DNA from: Arthrobacter sp. 18067
Lineage (GTDB): Bacteria; Actinomycetota; Actinomycetes; Actinomycetales; Micrococcaceae
Direction: 5' to 3'
NCBI RefSeq assembly: GCF_902706295.1
Contig: NZ_CACSJJ010000003.1
Coordinates: forward strand, 186,001-250,000
DNA length: 64,000 bases
Shown here: piece after piece, positions 24,790 through 33,663 of the stretch
How the letters are laid out: each line of letters opens with the position of its first letter
Numbering within the stretch: the stretch's first letter is position 1
Notes under the pieces: generated by a model
Told to the model about the DNA's origin: nothing
The model's input: the letters and a program-made list of their open reading frames with translations, nothing else
The model's database searches: none
Program-made: the position numbers and the translations under genes

Positions 24790-25453
24790 TGATCGAGGCC
24801 CCCTGCTCCGGATCGAATTCCTGGACTTCGTCGTCAATGACCAAACACGTGGAAGCCGTGGCGAGCAGCAACTGTGGATCGTGGGTCACCAGGACTACTG
24901 CGCCACCGTCTTTGGCATGCGCTGCTATGCGTTCGCCGAGCGCCACCCGCATCCTTGGATCGAGCCGTTGTTCGGGCTCGTCAAGGATCAGGAGCGACGA
25001 CGGGCGGATGAGTCCAGCGGCGAGCAACAGCCTGCGCCGTTGACCGGAAGAGAGGGCATCCGGGATGGCATGGGACCTGCCCAGCAGCCCGAAGAAATCC
25101 AACTCTTCCTCCACCCGAGCTTCAGGATCGTCGAGGGAATGCCCGCGGGCAACAAGGAGCAGGTGCTCCCGGACAGTGAGGGAGGGGAAGAAGAGGTCGT
25201 CGTCGAATACCGCAGACACCTGCCGGCGGAAAGGTACGGCGTCGGGATCAATGAGGAGCCCATGGACTTTCACGTCCCCTGCCAGGGAAGCCTGCCGTCC
25301 CGCGATGGTCCGGGCTACCGTGGACTTCCCGGCGCCGTTCACACCTACGACTCCCAAGACTTCGCCAGCGTCCACGGAGGCAGAAACTTCACCACACACC
25401 GGAGCCCCGGCGTACCCCACCAGCAAGCCTTCGGCTTCCAGAACTGTCCCCAT
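24776..25453 (-). CDS. ABC transporter ATP-binding protein
   Basis: A 225-residue ABC ATPase: Walker A GVNGAGKST (about 37-45), signature LSSGQRRR, Walker B LLILDEPEQRLD and H-loop 'VTHD'. The Q-loop is atypical ('SAVFDDDLFFP', with D in place of Q). It overlaps the downstream membrane protein gene by 14 bp, indicating coupling. It diverges from the IclR gene with only 58 bp between starts. Confidence 0.9.
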   Translation of the reverse strand: MGTVLEAEGLLVGYAGAPVCGEVSASVDAGEVLGVVGVNGAGKSTVARTIAGRQASLAGDVKVHGLLIDPDAVPFRRQVSAVFDDDLFFPSLTVREHLLLVARGHSLDDPEARVEEELDFFGLLGRSHAIPDALSSGQRRRLLLAAGLIRPSSLLILDEPEQRLDPRMRVALGERIAAHAKDGGAVVLVTHDPQLLLATASTCLVIDDEVQEFDPEQGASIIAGS

Positions 25454-25511
25454 GGTGCAACCCTACCGGCGGGATTGGCGCGACTCCGTTGCAGCGTTTA
25501 GCGTGAGTCCT

Positions 25512-26303
25512 ATGTCAGCATCCGATGCTTCCGCGAAGGCCAACGGCAACCCTTTGCTCGTACTGGGCAAGATCACGTCCATTTTGGACGCCTTTTCCTT
25601 GTCGAACCCAGTGCTGCAGTTGGCCGACATCCGCGAGTTCACCGGCATGCCCACCTCCACGGTGCAGCGGCTGGTCACGAATCTGACATCCCAAGGCTTC
25701 CTTGACCGGGAGGGCGATGCTTACCGCATCGGCATGCGCATGGCGTACTGGGCGGCCCCTGCAACCCGGGGGATGGAGGTTGTGGACATCTTGAGTCCGC
25801 TGCTCAAGACGCTGCGGGACACCACCGGCGAGACAGCGTGCTTCTTCAAAGCCGAACAGCACTACAGGGTGTGCGTGGCCATGGCTGATACGCATCACGC
25901 GCTTCGCCGTGAGATGCACTTGGGCAAGATTGTCCCGCTCCATGCAGGTTCGGCAGGCAGGGTGCTGCTCGCTTGGTCACCTGACCTGAAGGAGGCTGTC
26001 CTGCGCGACCCCTTGGAATCGATCACTGACTACACCATCACCAGCTCCGAGGAATTGGAAGCCGCAGTCAAGAAGACCCACGCCGATGGATTCGCGATCA
26101 CAGTGGGGGAGCGGGAAGATGGCGCCTCCGGGCTATCCGCGCCGGTTTTCGATTCGGCTGCCGGGTTGGTGGGCGCCGTCACCATCAGCGGACCAACCCT
26201 CCGGATGCCGTTGGAAACATGCGAGGCCTGGGTGGAGCCACTCCTCGCTACAGCTGAGCACATGACCCGGCTGATCGGCGGGCGGTTCCCCGGCGAGAGC
26301 TAG
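25512..26303 (+). CDS. IclR family transcriptional regulator
   Basis: A 263-residue regulator: N-terminal winged helix (about 13-75, 'LADIREFTGMPTSTVQRLVTNLTSQGFLDRE') and a C-terminal GAF-like effector domain ('VPLHAGSAGRVLLAW', 'REDGASGLSAPVFDSAAGLVGAVTISGP'). IclR proteins control catabolic operons in response to small organic acids. No catabolic operon adjoins it; the methyltransferase follows by 20 bp and the ABC genes diverge. Start ATG 25512 gives a standard N-terminus. Confidence 0.92.
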   Translation: MSASDASAKANGNPLLVLGKITSILDAFSLSNPVLQLADIREFTGMPTSTVQRLVTNLTSQGFLDREGDAYRIGMRMAYWAAPATRGMEVVDILSPLLKTLRDTTGETACFFKAEQHYRVCVAMADTHHALRREMHLGKIVPLHAGSAGRVLLAWSPDLKEAVLRDPLESITDYTITSSEELEAAVKKTHADGFAITVGEREDGASGLSAPVFDSAAGLVGAVTISGPTLRMPLETCEAWVEPLLATAEHMTRLIGGRFPGES

Positions 26304-26323
26304 ACCGTAGGGAGAAATAACAG

Positions 26324-27073
26324 ATGCGCGATTTTGAGACCTTGGTCCAAGAGGCTGTTGAAGCCGACGTGAACGGCTGGGGATTCAGCTGGTTGGACGG
26401 GCGCGCTACCGAAGAACGGCCGCCGTGGGGATTCGCGAAGCTTCTGGCGGGCCGTCTTGACACCGTCCGGAGTGCCCTTGACCTGGACACCGGCGGAGGG
26501 GAGGTGCTCTCTGAGGCCGCGAGGTTCCCCGAACGCATTGCTGCAACCGAGGGATGGCCGCCCAACGCCCAGCGGGCCCGGGACCGGCTTGGCCCCCGCG
26601 GGGTGGACATCGTTGAGACAACTGAGGGTTCGGGCCTGCCCTTCCCCGACGAATTCTTCGAGCTTGTGAGTGCGCGGCACCCTGTCAGCCCCGACTGGGA
26701 GGAAATCCGCAGGGTGCTGATACCTGGCGGCCACTATTTCGCCCAGCACGTTGGCCCGGCGTCGGCCTTCGAGCTGATTGAGCACTTCCTCGGTCCGCTG
26801 CCTGAACAGAGGAAGGGCCGTGACTCCGTGGCCGAGGCAGCGGCCGCCGATGCAGCAGGGCTCACTGTCACGGACCTCCGCACCACCCGGTGCCGGATGG
26901 AGTTCTTCGACGTGGGCGCTGTGGTGTGGATCCTGCGCAAATGTGTGTGGTGGGTCCCCGATTTCTCAGCAGAACGCTACCTGGGCAAGCTGAGGGAGTT
27001 GGACGGGCCGATGCGGGCGGGAAAGCCATTCGTTGCCCACTCAACACGGCACCTGATCGAGGCGCGGCGATAG
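26324..27073 (+). CDS. Class I SAM-dependent methyltransferase
   Basis: A 249-residue protein with the Rossmann-type SAM-binding loop 'ALDLDTGGGEVLSEA' (about 50-64), an acidic second strand ('AATEGWPPNA') and 'IRRVLIPGGHYFAQHVGP' as the family's motif-III strand. The C-terminal ~90 residues contain a conserved Cys/Trp region ('VWILRKCVWWVPDFS'). The target is not predictable. It follows the IclR gene by 20 bp and may be co-transcribed with it. Confidence 0.85.
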   Translation: MRDFETLVQEAVEADVNGWGFSWLDGRATEERPPWGFAKLLAGRLDTVRSALDLDTGGGEVLSEAARFPERIAATEGWPPNAQRARDRLGPRGVDIVETTEGSGLPFPDEFFELVSARHPVSPDWEEIRRVLIPGGHYFAQHVGPASAFELIEHFLGPLPEQRKGRDSVAEAAAADAAGLTVTDLRTTRCRMEFFDVGAVVWILRKCVWWVPDFSAERYLGKLRELDGPMRAGKPFVAHSTRHLIEARR

Positions 27074-27098
27074 CCTGCAGCGGCCACGTCGGCAGCAG

Positions 27099-27308
27099 TC
27101 AGAGAATCGAGCGGGCGTCGAGGTCTTCCATGGCCCACTCGAGAATTTTCAGGTCGAAAGGATCACGCTCTTGGATTCCAAAGAGGTAGGCGTCGAGGTC
27201 CCAGGGCCTGGCGTTCCCGCCGTTGGCCCAATACCAGGCCCATAAATCATCCAAGGTGATCTCGTGTTCCAGGATCAGCGTTCGTGCCGTCTGGCGTGAG
27301 TCTTCCAT
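27099..27308 (-). CDS. Small conserved acidic protein, 69 aa
   Basis: A Trp/Asp-rich 69-residue protein ('LDDLWAWYWANGGNARPWDLD', then 'FGIQERDPFDLKILEWAMEDL'). No membrane helix or known domain. Its even composition, ATG start and place between genes of other strands suggest a real gene; I do not recognise a function. Confidence 0.6.
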   Translation of the reverse strand: MEDSRQTARTLILEHEITLDDLWAWYWANGGNARPWDLDAYLFGIQERDPFDLKILEWAMEDLDARSIL

Positions 27309-27484
27309 GGGCTTTCCCCACTGCTGACGCAGTATCGGACCGCATCAGGCTGATTGACGTTGATTTCCGCTTCCGGAAACCCGTTTTCATGTTTCCACGT
27401 TCAGTGTTCATCCGAAACCCCCATCGCATTGCGAATACTATGGGAACCTCCGAGGGAAACTACCGCCTGAAAAGGGACCTCGCA

Positions 27485-28402
27485 ATGAATCAGGAGCACA
27501 CCGTGGATTCTGCCCGGACCTTTGAGTCGATCGTCATTATCTTCAATCCCAACAGCACGGGGGATGCGCCTGAGCTCGCGCAGCAGCTGCATGACCGGCT
27601 GCAGGAGCTCCTCACGTACCAGCCCGAAATCACCCTGCAACCCACGGAGCATGCCGGCCACGCCGTCGAACTAGCGCGGGATGCCGCTGCCAAGGGCGGC
27701 GATGTCCTTGTGGTCTCGGTGAGCGGCGATGGCGGCTACAACGAGGTGGTCAATGGTGTGATGCAGGCCGAAAACCCGAGGGCCGTCGCGGCAGTACTGG
27801 CCGCGGGAAATGCCAACGACCACAGCCGGATTATCGGCACCAAACCCTTGGAAGAGGCCATTGCAGAAGGCCACGTTCACAACATTGACCTTCTCCGTAT
27901 CCATACCGGCCAAAAAGAGAATGAGCCCTTCGAATATGCGCATTCGTACATAGGATTCGGCCTCACCCCTGTGGTTGCTACTGAACTGGAAAAGGGCAAC
28001 AAGGGGGCACTGACGGAAATGGTCACCGTGATCCAGACCTTTTCCAAGTTCGAGCCTTTTGCCATCCGGCTGGAGGACGGGAAGCGCCACAAGTTCGACA
28101 GTCTTGTCTTCGCCAACATCCCGGAGATGGCTAAGTACGCGACGCTCAGCGAGGCGGCAAACCACCCATCTGATGGGAAATTTGAGGTCATCATCTTCCC
28201 GCATATGCCAAAATGGCGCGTTCTCCTGACTGCGCTGAAGGCCACCACGCAGGGCCTGGGTGATCAACCCAGCGTCAGCAGCTACGAATTCACTACGCTC
28301 AAGCCAATGCCGTACCAAATGGACGGCGAGGTGAAGAGTGTCGAAGCCGACGTCAAGGTCACGGTGGAATGCGCTCCCCGCGCCCTGGCCACGCTCGGCT
28401 AG
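27485..28402 (+). CDS. Diacylglycerol kinase family lipid kinase
   Basis: A 305-residue protein with the DAGK catalytic fold: 'IIFNPNSTG' at the start, 'VSVSGDGGYNEVVNGVM' (the GGDGT-type ATP loop, with GDGG), and 'LAAGNANDHSRIIGT' (LPxGTxND-like). It phosphorylates a lipid or sphingoid-type alcohol. ATG 27485 has AAAAGGGA at the right spacing; upstream in-frame starts at 27440 and earlier lack one. It is a second lipid kinase besides the PAP2 fusion at 8860. Confidence 0.85.
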   Translation: MNQEHTVDSARTFESIVIIFNPNSTGDAPELAQQLHDRLQELLTYQPEITLQPTEHAGHAVELARDAAAKGGDVLVVSVSGDGGYNEVVNGVMQAENPRAVAAVLAAGNANDHSRIIGTKPLEEAIAEGHVHNIDLLRIHTGQKENEPFEYAHSYIGFGLTPVVATELEKGNKGALTEMVTVIQTFSKFEPFAIRLEDGKRHKFDSLVFANIPEMAKYATLSEAANHPSDGKFEVIIFPHMPKWRVLLTALKATTQGLGDQPSVSSYEFTTLKPMPYQMDGEVKSVEADVKVTVECAPRALATLG

Positions 28403-28408
28403 TCCCGC

Positions 28409-29293
28409 CTAGCGTGTTGGGGCGCAGGCGGCAGTGACGAAGTCGTAAATGCGGCCGCGCAGCTCAGGTGACGCCGCAATCTTCACCAAGCCCTGCCGTT
28501 CTCCCACTTTGACCCTCAAGGGCAGGAGCGTCCCAACTTTGTCCTCGGCAACTGCATGGGGATCGCAGCGGGCAGGTCGGATGCGCAAGGACAAGGCGCG
28601 GACGGCGTCCCCGGGCGCAATGGTGACGTTCCGGGGCCAGGGATCGGTGGGTGTCTCTGCCAGCAGCGTGGTTCCGTCGATGGACTCAATCGTGAGGCTT
28701 TGGGTGGCACCAACCGGCGTGACGATAAGACGCACGACGGCGGTGCTTCCGTCCGCTGCGATCTCAAGACCAGGGTCCAAGACCATGGTGGCGACGGCGG
28801 CGGCTTCCGCAGCGATGCACAGCTCGCCGGCGTTTCTGGTCAGGACGCCGAATGGATCGGACGCGTCGGCGGTCTCCTCCAAGGGCTCTTTGCCTGGTTC
28901 GGAGTAATTGAGCTTCGCCTGGATTTTGGCGGAAGCATCTTCTGACGTTCCACAAGCGGCTGCAGGCAAATCTGCGGGAATGCTTTTGGGCTGGTGGGGC
29001 GGCAATTCAAGTCCGTCTTTCGATGGCTGCCAGGAGATGCCGCCGTCGAACAAGGACGAATCCACCCGTGCTCCGGTAACCGTGAGGGGTGTGTCCGTGG
29101 TGTTGGTGAGCTGTATCAGGATGGCCATCTTGCCGTACTGGTCCCGGGACTGGTTGACCTCAACGGTGATGGGGGCGGCGCTTCCTCTAGTGGGCTGCGA
29201 GCCGGAATCGCGGGAGTCGCACGCGGCCAAGAGGGGCATAGCCACAGCCACGGCCATACCCACAGCAAATGAACGCCACCCTCGGCACACCAT
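28409..29293 (-). CDS. Lipoprotein of unknown function
   Basis: A 294-residue protein with a signal peptide ending in lipobox LLAAC (C25), then a Ser-rich linker and two beta-rich halves. Cysteines at 'AACGTSED' and 'GELCIAAEA' and again in 'PARCDPH' and 'VTAACAP' suggest disulphides in an outer-face domain. I recognise no family. It is followed on the same strand, upstream in position, by a small membrane protein gene. Confidence 0.75.
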   Translation of the reverse strand: MVCRGWRSFAVGMAVAVAMPLLAACDSRDSGSQPTRGSAAPITVEVNQSRDQYGKMAILIQLTNTTDTPLTVTGARVDSSLFDGGISWQPSKDGLELPPHQPKSIPADLPAAACGTSEDASAKIQAKLNYSEPGKEPLEETADASDPFGVLTRNAGELCIAAEAAAVATMVLDPGLEIAADGSTAVVRLIVTPVGATQSLTIESIDGTTLLAETPTDPWPRNVTIAPGDAVRALSLRIRPARCDPHAVAEDKVGTLLPLRVKVGERQGLVKIAASPELRGRIYDFVTAACAPTR

Positions 29294-29377
29294 GCGATCA
29301 GTGTAGGGGCTCTTTTCAGCCGTGCGGGGGGCTTGCGGCCGTTTACGCCCTTACATGCAGCAGGCCGGAATCGCCCC

Positions 29378-29779
29378 TTAATAGTTGGAAAGCAAGAGGG
29401 AGTACTTCAGGTAAATGTTGAGCCCCTCACCGCGGGCATTGGCCACCCCGGTGCAGGTCTTTCGCAGCGTCCATAAGTTCATGGGCTCGCAACGTTCCGA
29501 TGCCAGACCCATCTCGGCGGCAACCGATTCTGCAGTCTGCGGGGGTTTGACCTCCACGACCATTTCCCGCCAACAGCCTCCGGATCCACACTCAGTGGAG
29601 ATCGCTCCCGCCTTGCTGGGCGGCGGAACAGGCTGGAAGGCGGAGTCGGATGGAACCCCTGCTTCATCTACCGCGGTCCAAAGTGCAGACCCGATCCACG
29701 CAATGAAGGCCACCACGAGGACGAGTACCGAAAGACGGACCAGACGCTGACGGGTTTGAGCGTTGCGTGGTCGAACCAT
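29378..29779 (-). CDS. Single-span membrane protein, 133 aa
   Basis: An N-terminal basic segment ('RPRNAQTRQRLVRL') and one membrane helix (about 14-33) precede an outer domain with four cysteines ('ECGSGGCW', 'SERCEP', 'KTCTG'), probably two disulphides. No known family. ATG 29779 follows a purine-rich stretch. Confidence 0.65.
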   Translation of the reverse strand: MVRPRNAQTRQRLVRLSVLVLVVAFIAWIGSALWTAVDEAGVPSDSAFQPVPPPSKAGAISTECGSGGCWREMVVEVKPPQTAESVAAEMGLASERCEPMNLWTLRKTCTGVANARGEGLNIYLKYSLLLSNY

Positions 29780-29897
29780 AAATTCCCCCCAAATTGAAGA
29801 CCTCAGGCTACACGGCGGTGGGGCAATGATTCACCAAGCACGGTTACGATATCCGCACGTACTCCGTTCGCGAAACTGACAACGAAAGGCGACACTG

Positions 29898-30191
29898 ATG
29901 TCGTTTCAGGCTTACCTCGATGCCATTGAAGACAAGACTGGCCTCACTCCGAGGCAATTGGTCGAAATCGCGGAAACCAAGGGCTTCAATGACCCCTCGG
30001 TCAAGGCAGGAATCATTCTTGAATGGCTCAAGGCCGACTATGACCTTGGCCGCGGCCATGGAATGGCGCTGGTGCACGTCATCAAGAACGGCCCCAAGAT
30101 CGACAGCAAGCACGTTGGATCCGACGGAGTTCATCGGGACGAGTCGGACATGCTCTGGCTGGACGGTAAGGCCAGCAAGCCAAGCCCGTAA
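29898..30191 (+). CDS. DUF4287 domain protein
   Basis: A 97-residue soluble protein that matches DUF4287: 'MSFQAYLDAIEDKTGLTPRQ', 'GIILEWLKADYDLGRGHGMALVHVIKNG'. Family members are small, often annotated with DUF5655 partners; no function is established. A short Gly/Asp-rich tail ends the protein. Confidence 0.88.
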   Translation: MSFQAYLDAIEDKTGLTPRQLVEIAETKGFNDPSVKAGIILEWLKADYDLGRGHGMALVHVIKNGPKIDSKHVGSDGVHRDESDMLWLDGKASKPSP

Positions 30192-30276
30192 GGGGAAGCG
30201 GCCTCTGGTGGGCAAACAATAAGCATGCTTAGCTTAACGTCATTGCCGCGGCCACATCTGCGCAGAGAGGATCCAC

Positions 30277-30723
30277 ATGTCCACCGTGACGCAGTTGTTC
30301 CATTCCCCCTCCGCCGACGTTTGGAAGGTCATCGCCAACGGGTGGCTCTACTCAGGATGGGTTGTCGGCGCCTCGAGGATCCGAGCCGTGGACGAACAGT
30401 GGCCGCAGCCCGGCTCCACGTTGCACCATTCCGTAGGATCCTGGCCCTTCCTCATCGACGACAGCACCCGCGTCACGGGCATGGAAGCAGGCCGGACGTT
30501 GGAACTCCTGGCGAGGGGTTGGCCCTTGGGCGAAGCCAAGGTTGTGATCACGCTGGAGGACCTCGGAGACCTCCAGTGCAGGGTCACCATCGCCGAAGAC
30601 GCAGTCCGAGGTCCTGGCAAGGTGGTGCCCAAGGCCCTGCGGGATCCCCTCATCGCTGGCCGTAACCGCGAGACCCTCAAACGCCTGGAACTCATGGCGG
30701 CGGGCGGAGCAGGCAGGGCCTAA
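30277..30723 (+). CDS. SRPBCC (polyketide cyclase-like) family protein
   Basis: A 148-residue START/Bet v1-like fold: 'TQLFHSPSADVWKVIANGWLYSGWVVGASRIRAVDEQWPQ' opening region, 'RVTGMEAGRTLELLARGWPLGEAKVVITLED' strands and a C-terminal long helix. The family binds hydrophobic ligands; no specific role is evident. GAGAGGA lies about 6 bases before the ATG. Its stop overlaps the convergent glycerate kinase stop by 4 bp. Confidence 0.85.
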   Translation: MSTVTQLFHSPSADVWKVIANGWLYSGWVVGASRIRAVDEQWPQPGSTLHHSVGSWPFLIDDSTRVTGMEAGRTLELLARGWPLGEAKVVITLEDLGDLQCRVTIAEDAVRGPGKVVPKALRDPLIAGRNRETLKRLELMAAGGAGRA

Positions 30724-31691
30724 AGAGATGCGATTGCCCTGCCGGCAGCCCGCATTTCCGCGGTGTCGGTAGCGATCACCACGTGCGCAAAGTTGTCGGC
30801 GTAACTGCCCAGATCCTTGTGAACAGAGCCGACCACAGCCACTACGGGGATTGCCCGGCCTGACTGACGTACGCGGTCCAAGATGGCAGAGATGATCTTT
30901 CCCTCGCCCGTCTGGGAATCCAAACGCCCCTCGCCTACCACCACTGCCTCGGCATTGAGCAACAGGGAATCGAATCCGGCCGCATCCAGCACAGCGTCGG
31001 ATCCGGATACCAGGTCGGCGTCAAAATGCGCCCAGAGTCCTCCGGAGAGCCCACCCGCTGCGCCGGTTCGGGGCACGCCGGACGGGTCTCGCGGAAGCGA
31101 ATCCGCAAGGCGCCGCAAGCGTTCCTCCAACAATACAATCGTGCCTGGATCGGCCCCCTTCTGTGGCCCGAAGACCCGCGCGGCATCCTCGAATGTGGTG
31201 GTGACGTCAGATAAAACCGTGAGTCCGGCATCGCCCAAACCGCCATTTTCGGCGATGGCACGGACAGCACCTGCGCCCCCGTCGGTGGTGGCTGAACCAC
31301 CCGCTGCCACAAGGATCGTCTTGGCCCCGAGGTTTACCGCCGCCGCAATCAGGAGCCCGGTCCCGTACGTGCTGGCCGACATCGCGTCCTGCGGAGTAGT
31401 GCGGACGGCGGACAGCCCGCTCGCCTGCGCCACCTCGACGACGGCGGTTCCGTCAGGTGCCAGCCCCAGGATCGCCTGTAGCGGCTCACCCCAGGAATTG
31501 ACGACGTCGACACTCACCGGAGACGCGCGAAGGCTGCGGCAGAGTGCGTCGAAAGTCCCTTCCCCGCCGTCGGCAACCGGAAGCTGCGTAGCTGCGCCGC
31601 CGCCGTCGTGAATCCCCGCTGCAATGGCAGCCGCAACTTCGGCGGCTGAGTAAGTTCCCTTGAAACTGTCCGGGGCCACCAAAATGGTCAT
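30720..31691 (-). CDS. glxK: Glycerate 2-kinase (GlxK/GarK type)
   Basis: A 323-residue class II glycerate kinase: N-terminal 'LVAPDSFKGTYSAAEVAAAIAAG', 'PVADGGEGT', the glycine-rich 'AAGGSATTDGGAGAV' and 'PRTGAAGGLSGGL'. It phosphorylates D-glycerate to 2-phosphoglycerate. It is last in a five-gene operon and overlaps the dehydrogenase gene by 4 bp (ATGA). Its presence is the clue that the operon's carbon flows through glycerate. Confidence 0.95.
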   Translation of the reverse strand: MTILVAPDSFKGTYSAAEVAAAIAAGIHDGGGAATQLPVADGGEGTFDALCRSLRASPVSVDVVNSWGEPLQAILGLAPDGTAVVEVAQASGLSAVRTTPQDAMSASTYGTGLLIAAAVNLGAKTILVAAGGSATTDGGAGAVRAIAENGGLGDAGLTVLSDVTTTFEDAARVFGPQKGADPGTIVLLEERLRRLADSLPRDPSGVPRTGAAGGLSGGLWAHFDADLVSGSDAVLDAAGFDSLLLNAEAVVVGEGRLDSQTGEGKIISAILDRVRQSGRAIPVVAVVGSVHKDLGSYADNFAHVVIATDTAEMRAAGRAIASL

Positions 31692-32677
31692 GCCCGAACC
31701 AGCGCGTTGACAGGGTGGAGCGGCAGGCGGCCTTCGGCGATGGCGATCGCGTTGAGGGCGCTGAGCCTGGCCATTTCGGCGCGGACTGGGACCGTTGCGC
31801 TGCCGACATGCGGCAGGAGCACGGTGTTTGGTAGCTCGGCGAGGCCGCGGGCAAGTTGCGGCTCATTCTCGAAGACGTCCAAGCCCGCTCCACCGATCAC
31901 GCCGTTGCGCAGGGCTTCGACCAACGCCGCCTCATCCACAACCGGTCCACGCGCGGTGTTGACGAGGATGCCACCGGGCTTCATCCGTTGCAAGACGGAA
32001 GCATCCACCAGATGCCGGGTTTGCTCGTTGAGTGGAACATGGAGGGACAGGAAGTCGCTGCGCTCCACCAGCGAACCCCACGTCACCTGCTGGACCTTGC
32101 CCGCGAATTCTCCGAGTTCCTGGTCGGAGACCAGACGATCACCGGGAGGACGCGGCGCGAAGAGTACTTCCATTCCGAAGCCGAGGGCGCGTCGCGCCAC
32201 AGCCCGGGCGATCCTGCCGAAACCGGCCAATCCCAGGACGGCACCGGAAACGTCGCGGCCCAGCATGAACTCCGGCTCCCATCCAAGAAACTTTCCTTCG
32301 CGCACTATCCGGTCCGCTTCCACCACGCGGCGGGCGGTGCCCAGGATGAGCAGCATGGCGATGTCCGCGGTGGCATCGGTCAGGACGCCGGGCGTATTGC
32401 CCACCAGGATGCCGTGCCGGGTTGCGGCGTCGATGTCGATGTTGTTGTAGCCCACCGCGTAGTTGGACACACCCTTCACCCGGGCGCCGGCCAGCAGTGG
32501 CTCGTCAATGACGTCGCGCAGTTGGGTCAGGACAACGTCGTAGTCGCCGGAGGCGCACAAGGCGGAGAGCGTCGCGTAATCCGGCGGCTCGGGCAGGACG
32601 GTGACCTGACCGGCGTCGGACAGCAGCTGAAGGCCAGGTTCCGGGATAGCCGTGGTGACCAGGAAATGATGACCCAT
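31688..32677 (-). CDS. D-2-hydroxyacid dehydrogenase (hydroxypyruvate/glyoxylate reductase type)
   Basis: A 329-residue NAD(P)-dependent dehydrogenase. It has the substrate loop 'VSNYAVGYNNIDIDAA', a Rossmann motif 'LGLAGFGRIA', and the catalytic Arg-Glu-His set in 'NTARGPVVDE', 'VFENEPQ' and 'LPHVGSAT'. Close relatives reduce glyoxylate or hydroxypyruvate to glycolate or D-glycerate. Next to glycerate kinase, hydroxypyruvate to D-glycerate is the sensible reaction. It follows the lyase gene by 2 bp. Confidence 0.9.
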   Translation of the reverse strand: MGHHFLVTTAIPEPGLQLLSDAGQVTVLPEPPDYATLSALCASGDYDVVLTQLRDVIDEPLLAGARVKGVSNYAVGYNNIDIDAATRHGILVGNTPGVLTDATADIAMLLILGTARRVVEADRIVREGKFLGWEPEFMLGRDVSGAVLGLAGFGRIARAVARRALGFGMEVLFAPRPPGDRLVSDQELGEFAGKVQQVTWGSLVERSDFLSLHVPLNEQTRHLVDASVLQRMKPGGILVNTARGPVVDEAALVEALRNGVIGGAGLDVFENEPQLARGLAELPNTVLLPHVGSATVPVRAEMARLSALNAIAIAEGRLPLHPVNALVRA

Positions 32678-32679
32678 GC

Positions 32680-33663
32680 TTAGTTGCCGCCCCCAGCGGG
32701 GGTCGGCTGAACGGCGGAAGGCATGACCCAGTCGAAGGCTTCGGCCCTGGAACGGGCTCCTTGGGCTGCCTTGGAGCGGTTCGGCTCACCCAGCTCGGCC
32801 AGCAATTTCTCAGACAACACCACAAGCTCCCCGAAGACGTCCGGAGTGAGCCACCCGGGACGTGTCGCAAAGAGGATGTCTTCGCTGGAGGTGTTGCCGC
32901 TGGCGCCGGGAGCGAACGGGCAGCCTCCCAGACCCCCGAGGGCACCGTCAACCATGGCAGCACCGGCTTGGATCGCGGCGAGTGTGTTCGCCACGCCCAA
33001 ACCCCAGGTGTCGTGGCCGTGGTAGACGATCCGACGCGCAGGGGACTCTTCCCGCACGCGGGTGATCAGCCGGGCCACCTGCGCGGGAACGGCTTGCCCC
33101 AAGGTGTCGCAGATGACGATGTCCGTGGTGCCTTCAGCCCGGGGGTCGTTGGCGATGGCGAGGATGCGTTCCTCAGGAACGTAACCCTCGAAGGGGCAGG
33201 TGAAGGAGGTAGCGATACATAGCTGGATGTGGCCATTCACCGCGCGGGCGTATTCGACGGCTTCGGGCAGGGCGGCGAGGCTTTCGTCCGTGGTCCGGCC
33301 GATATTGGCCTTATTGTGCGAATCCGAGGCTGACAAGCAGTACTGGAAGTTCCTCGCACCAGCGGCTGCAGCTTTGGCAACGTGACCGGGTGTGGCTACC
33401 CAGATCCAGCACTTCTCCAGTTCCTCGGGGGTGAGGGCCTGGACTACTTCCAGCGTGTTGGCCATGGTGGGGACGAGGTCGGCGCGGGCCATGGAGCCCA
33501 GCTCGATGGCCGGAACTCCCAGGCGCAGCAGTTCCCGTACGGTTTCGAGCTTCTGCTCGGTGGGCAGGAGTTTGCCGGTGAGCTGGAGTCCGTCACGCAG
33601 GGTGACGTCCCGCAGGATGGTGTCGCCCAGGGTCGTGGCCAGCGGGCTGTCAAAGTGGGTCAT
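32680..33663 (-). CDS. Hydroxymethylglutaryl-CoA lyase-like enzyme
   Basis: A 327-residue TIM-barrel lyase of the HMGL family. Metal and catalytic residues: 'LRDVTLRDGLQ' (Arg-Asp..Gln), 'YHGHDTWGLGVAN' (His-x-His) and the C-terminal signature 'GGCPFAPGASGN' with the catalytic Cys. HMGL enzymes cleave 3-hydroxyacyl-CoAs into acetyl-CoA and a keto acid; citramalyl-CoA lyases belong here too. It overlaps the CoA-transferase by 4 bp, so its true substrate is probably the acyl-CoA made by that enzyme rather than leucine-derived HMG-CoA. Confidence 0.92.
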   Translation of the reverse strand: MTHFDSPLATTLGDTILRDVTLRDGLQLTGKLLPTEQKLETVRELLRLGVPAIELGSMARADLVPTMANTLEVVQALTPEELEKCWIWVATPGHVAKAAAAGARNFQYCLSASDSHNKANIGRTTDESLAALPEAVEYARAVNGHIQLCIATSFTCPFEGYVPEERILAIANDPRAEGTTDIVICDTLGQAVPAQVARLITRVREESPARRIVYHGHDTWGLGVANTLAAIQAGAAMVDGALGGLGGCPFAPGASGNTSSEDILFATRPGWLTPDVFGELVVLSEKLLAELGEPNRSKAAQGARSRAEAFDWVMPSAVQPTPAGGGN

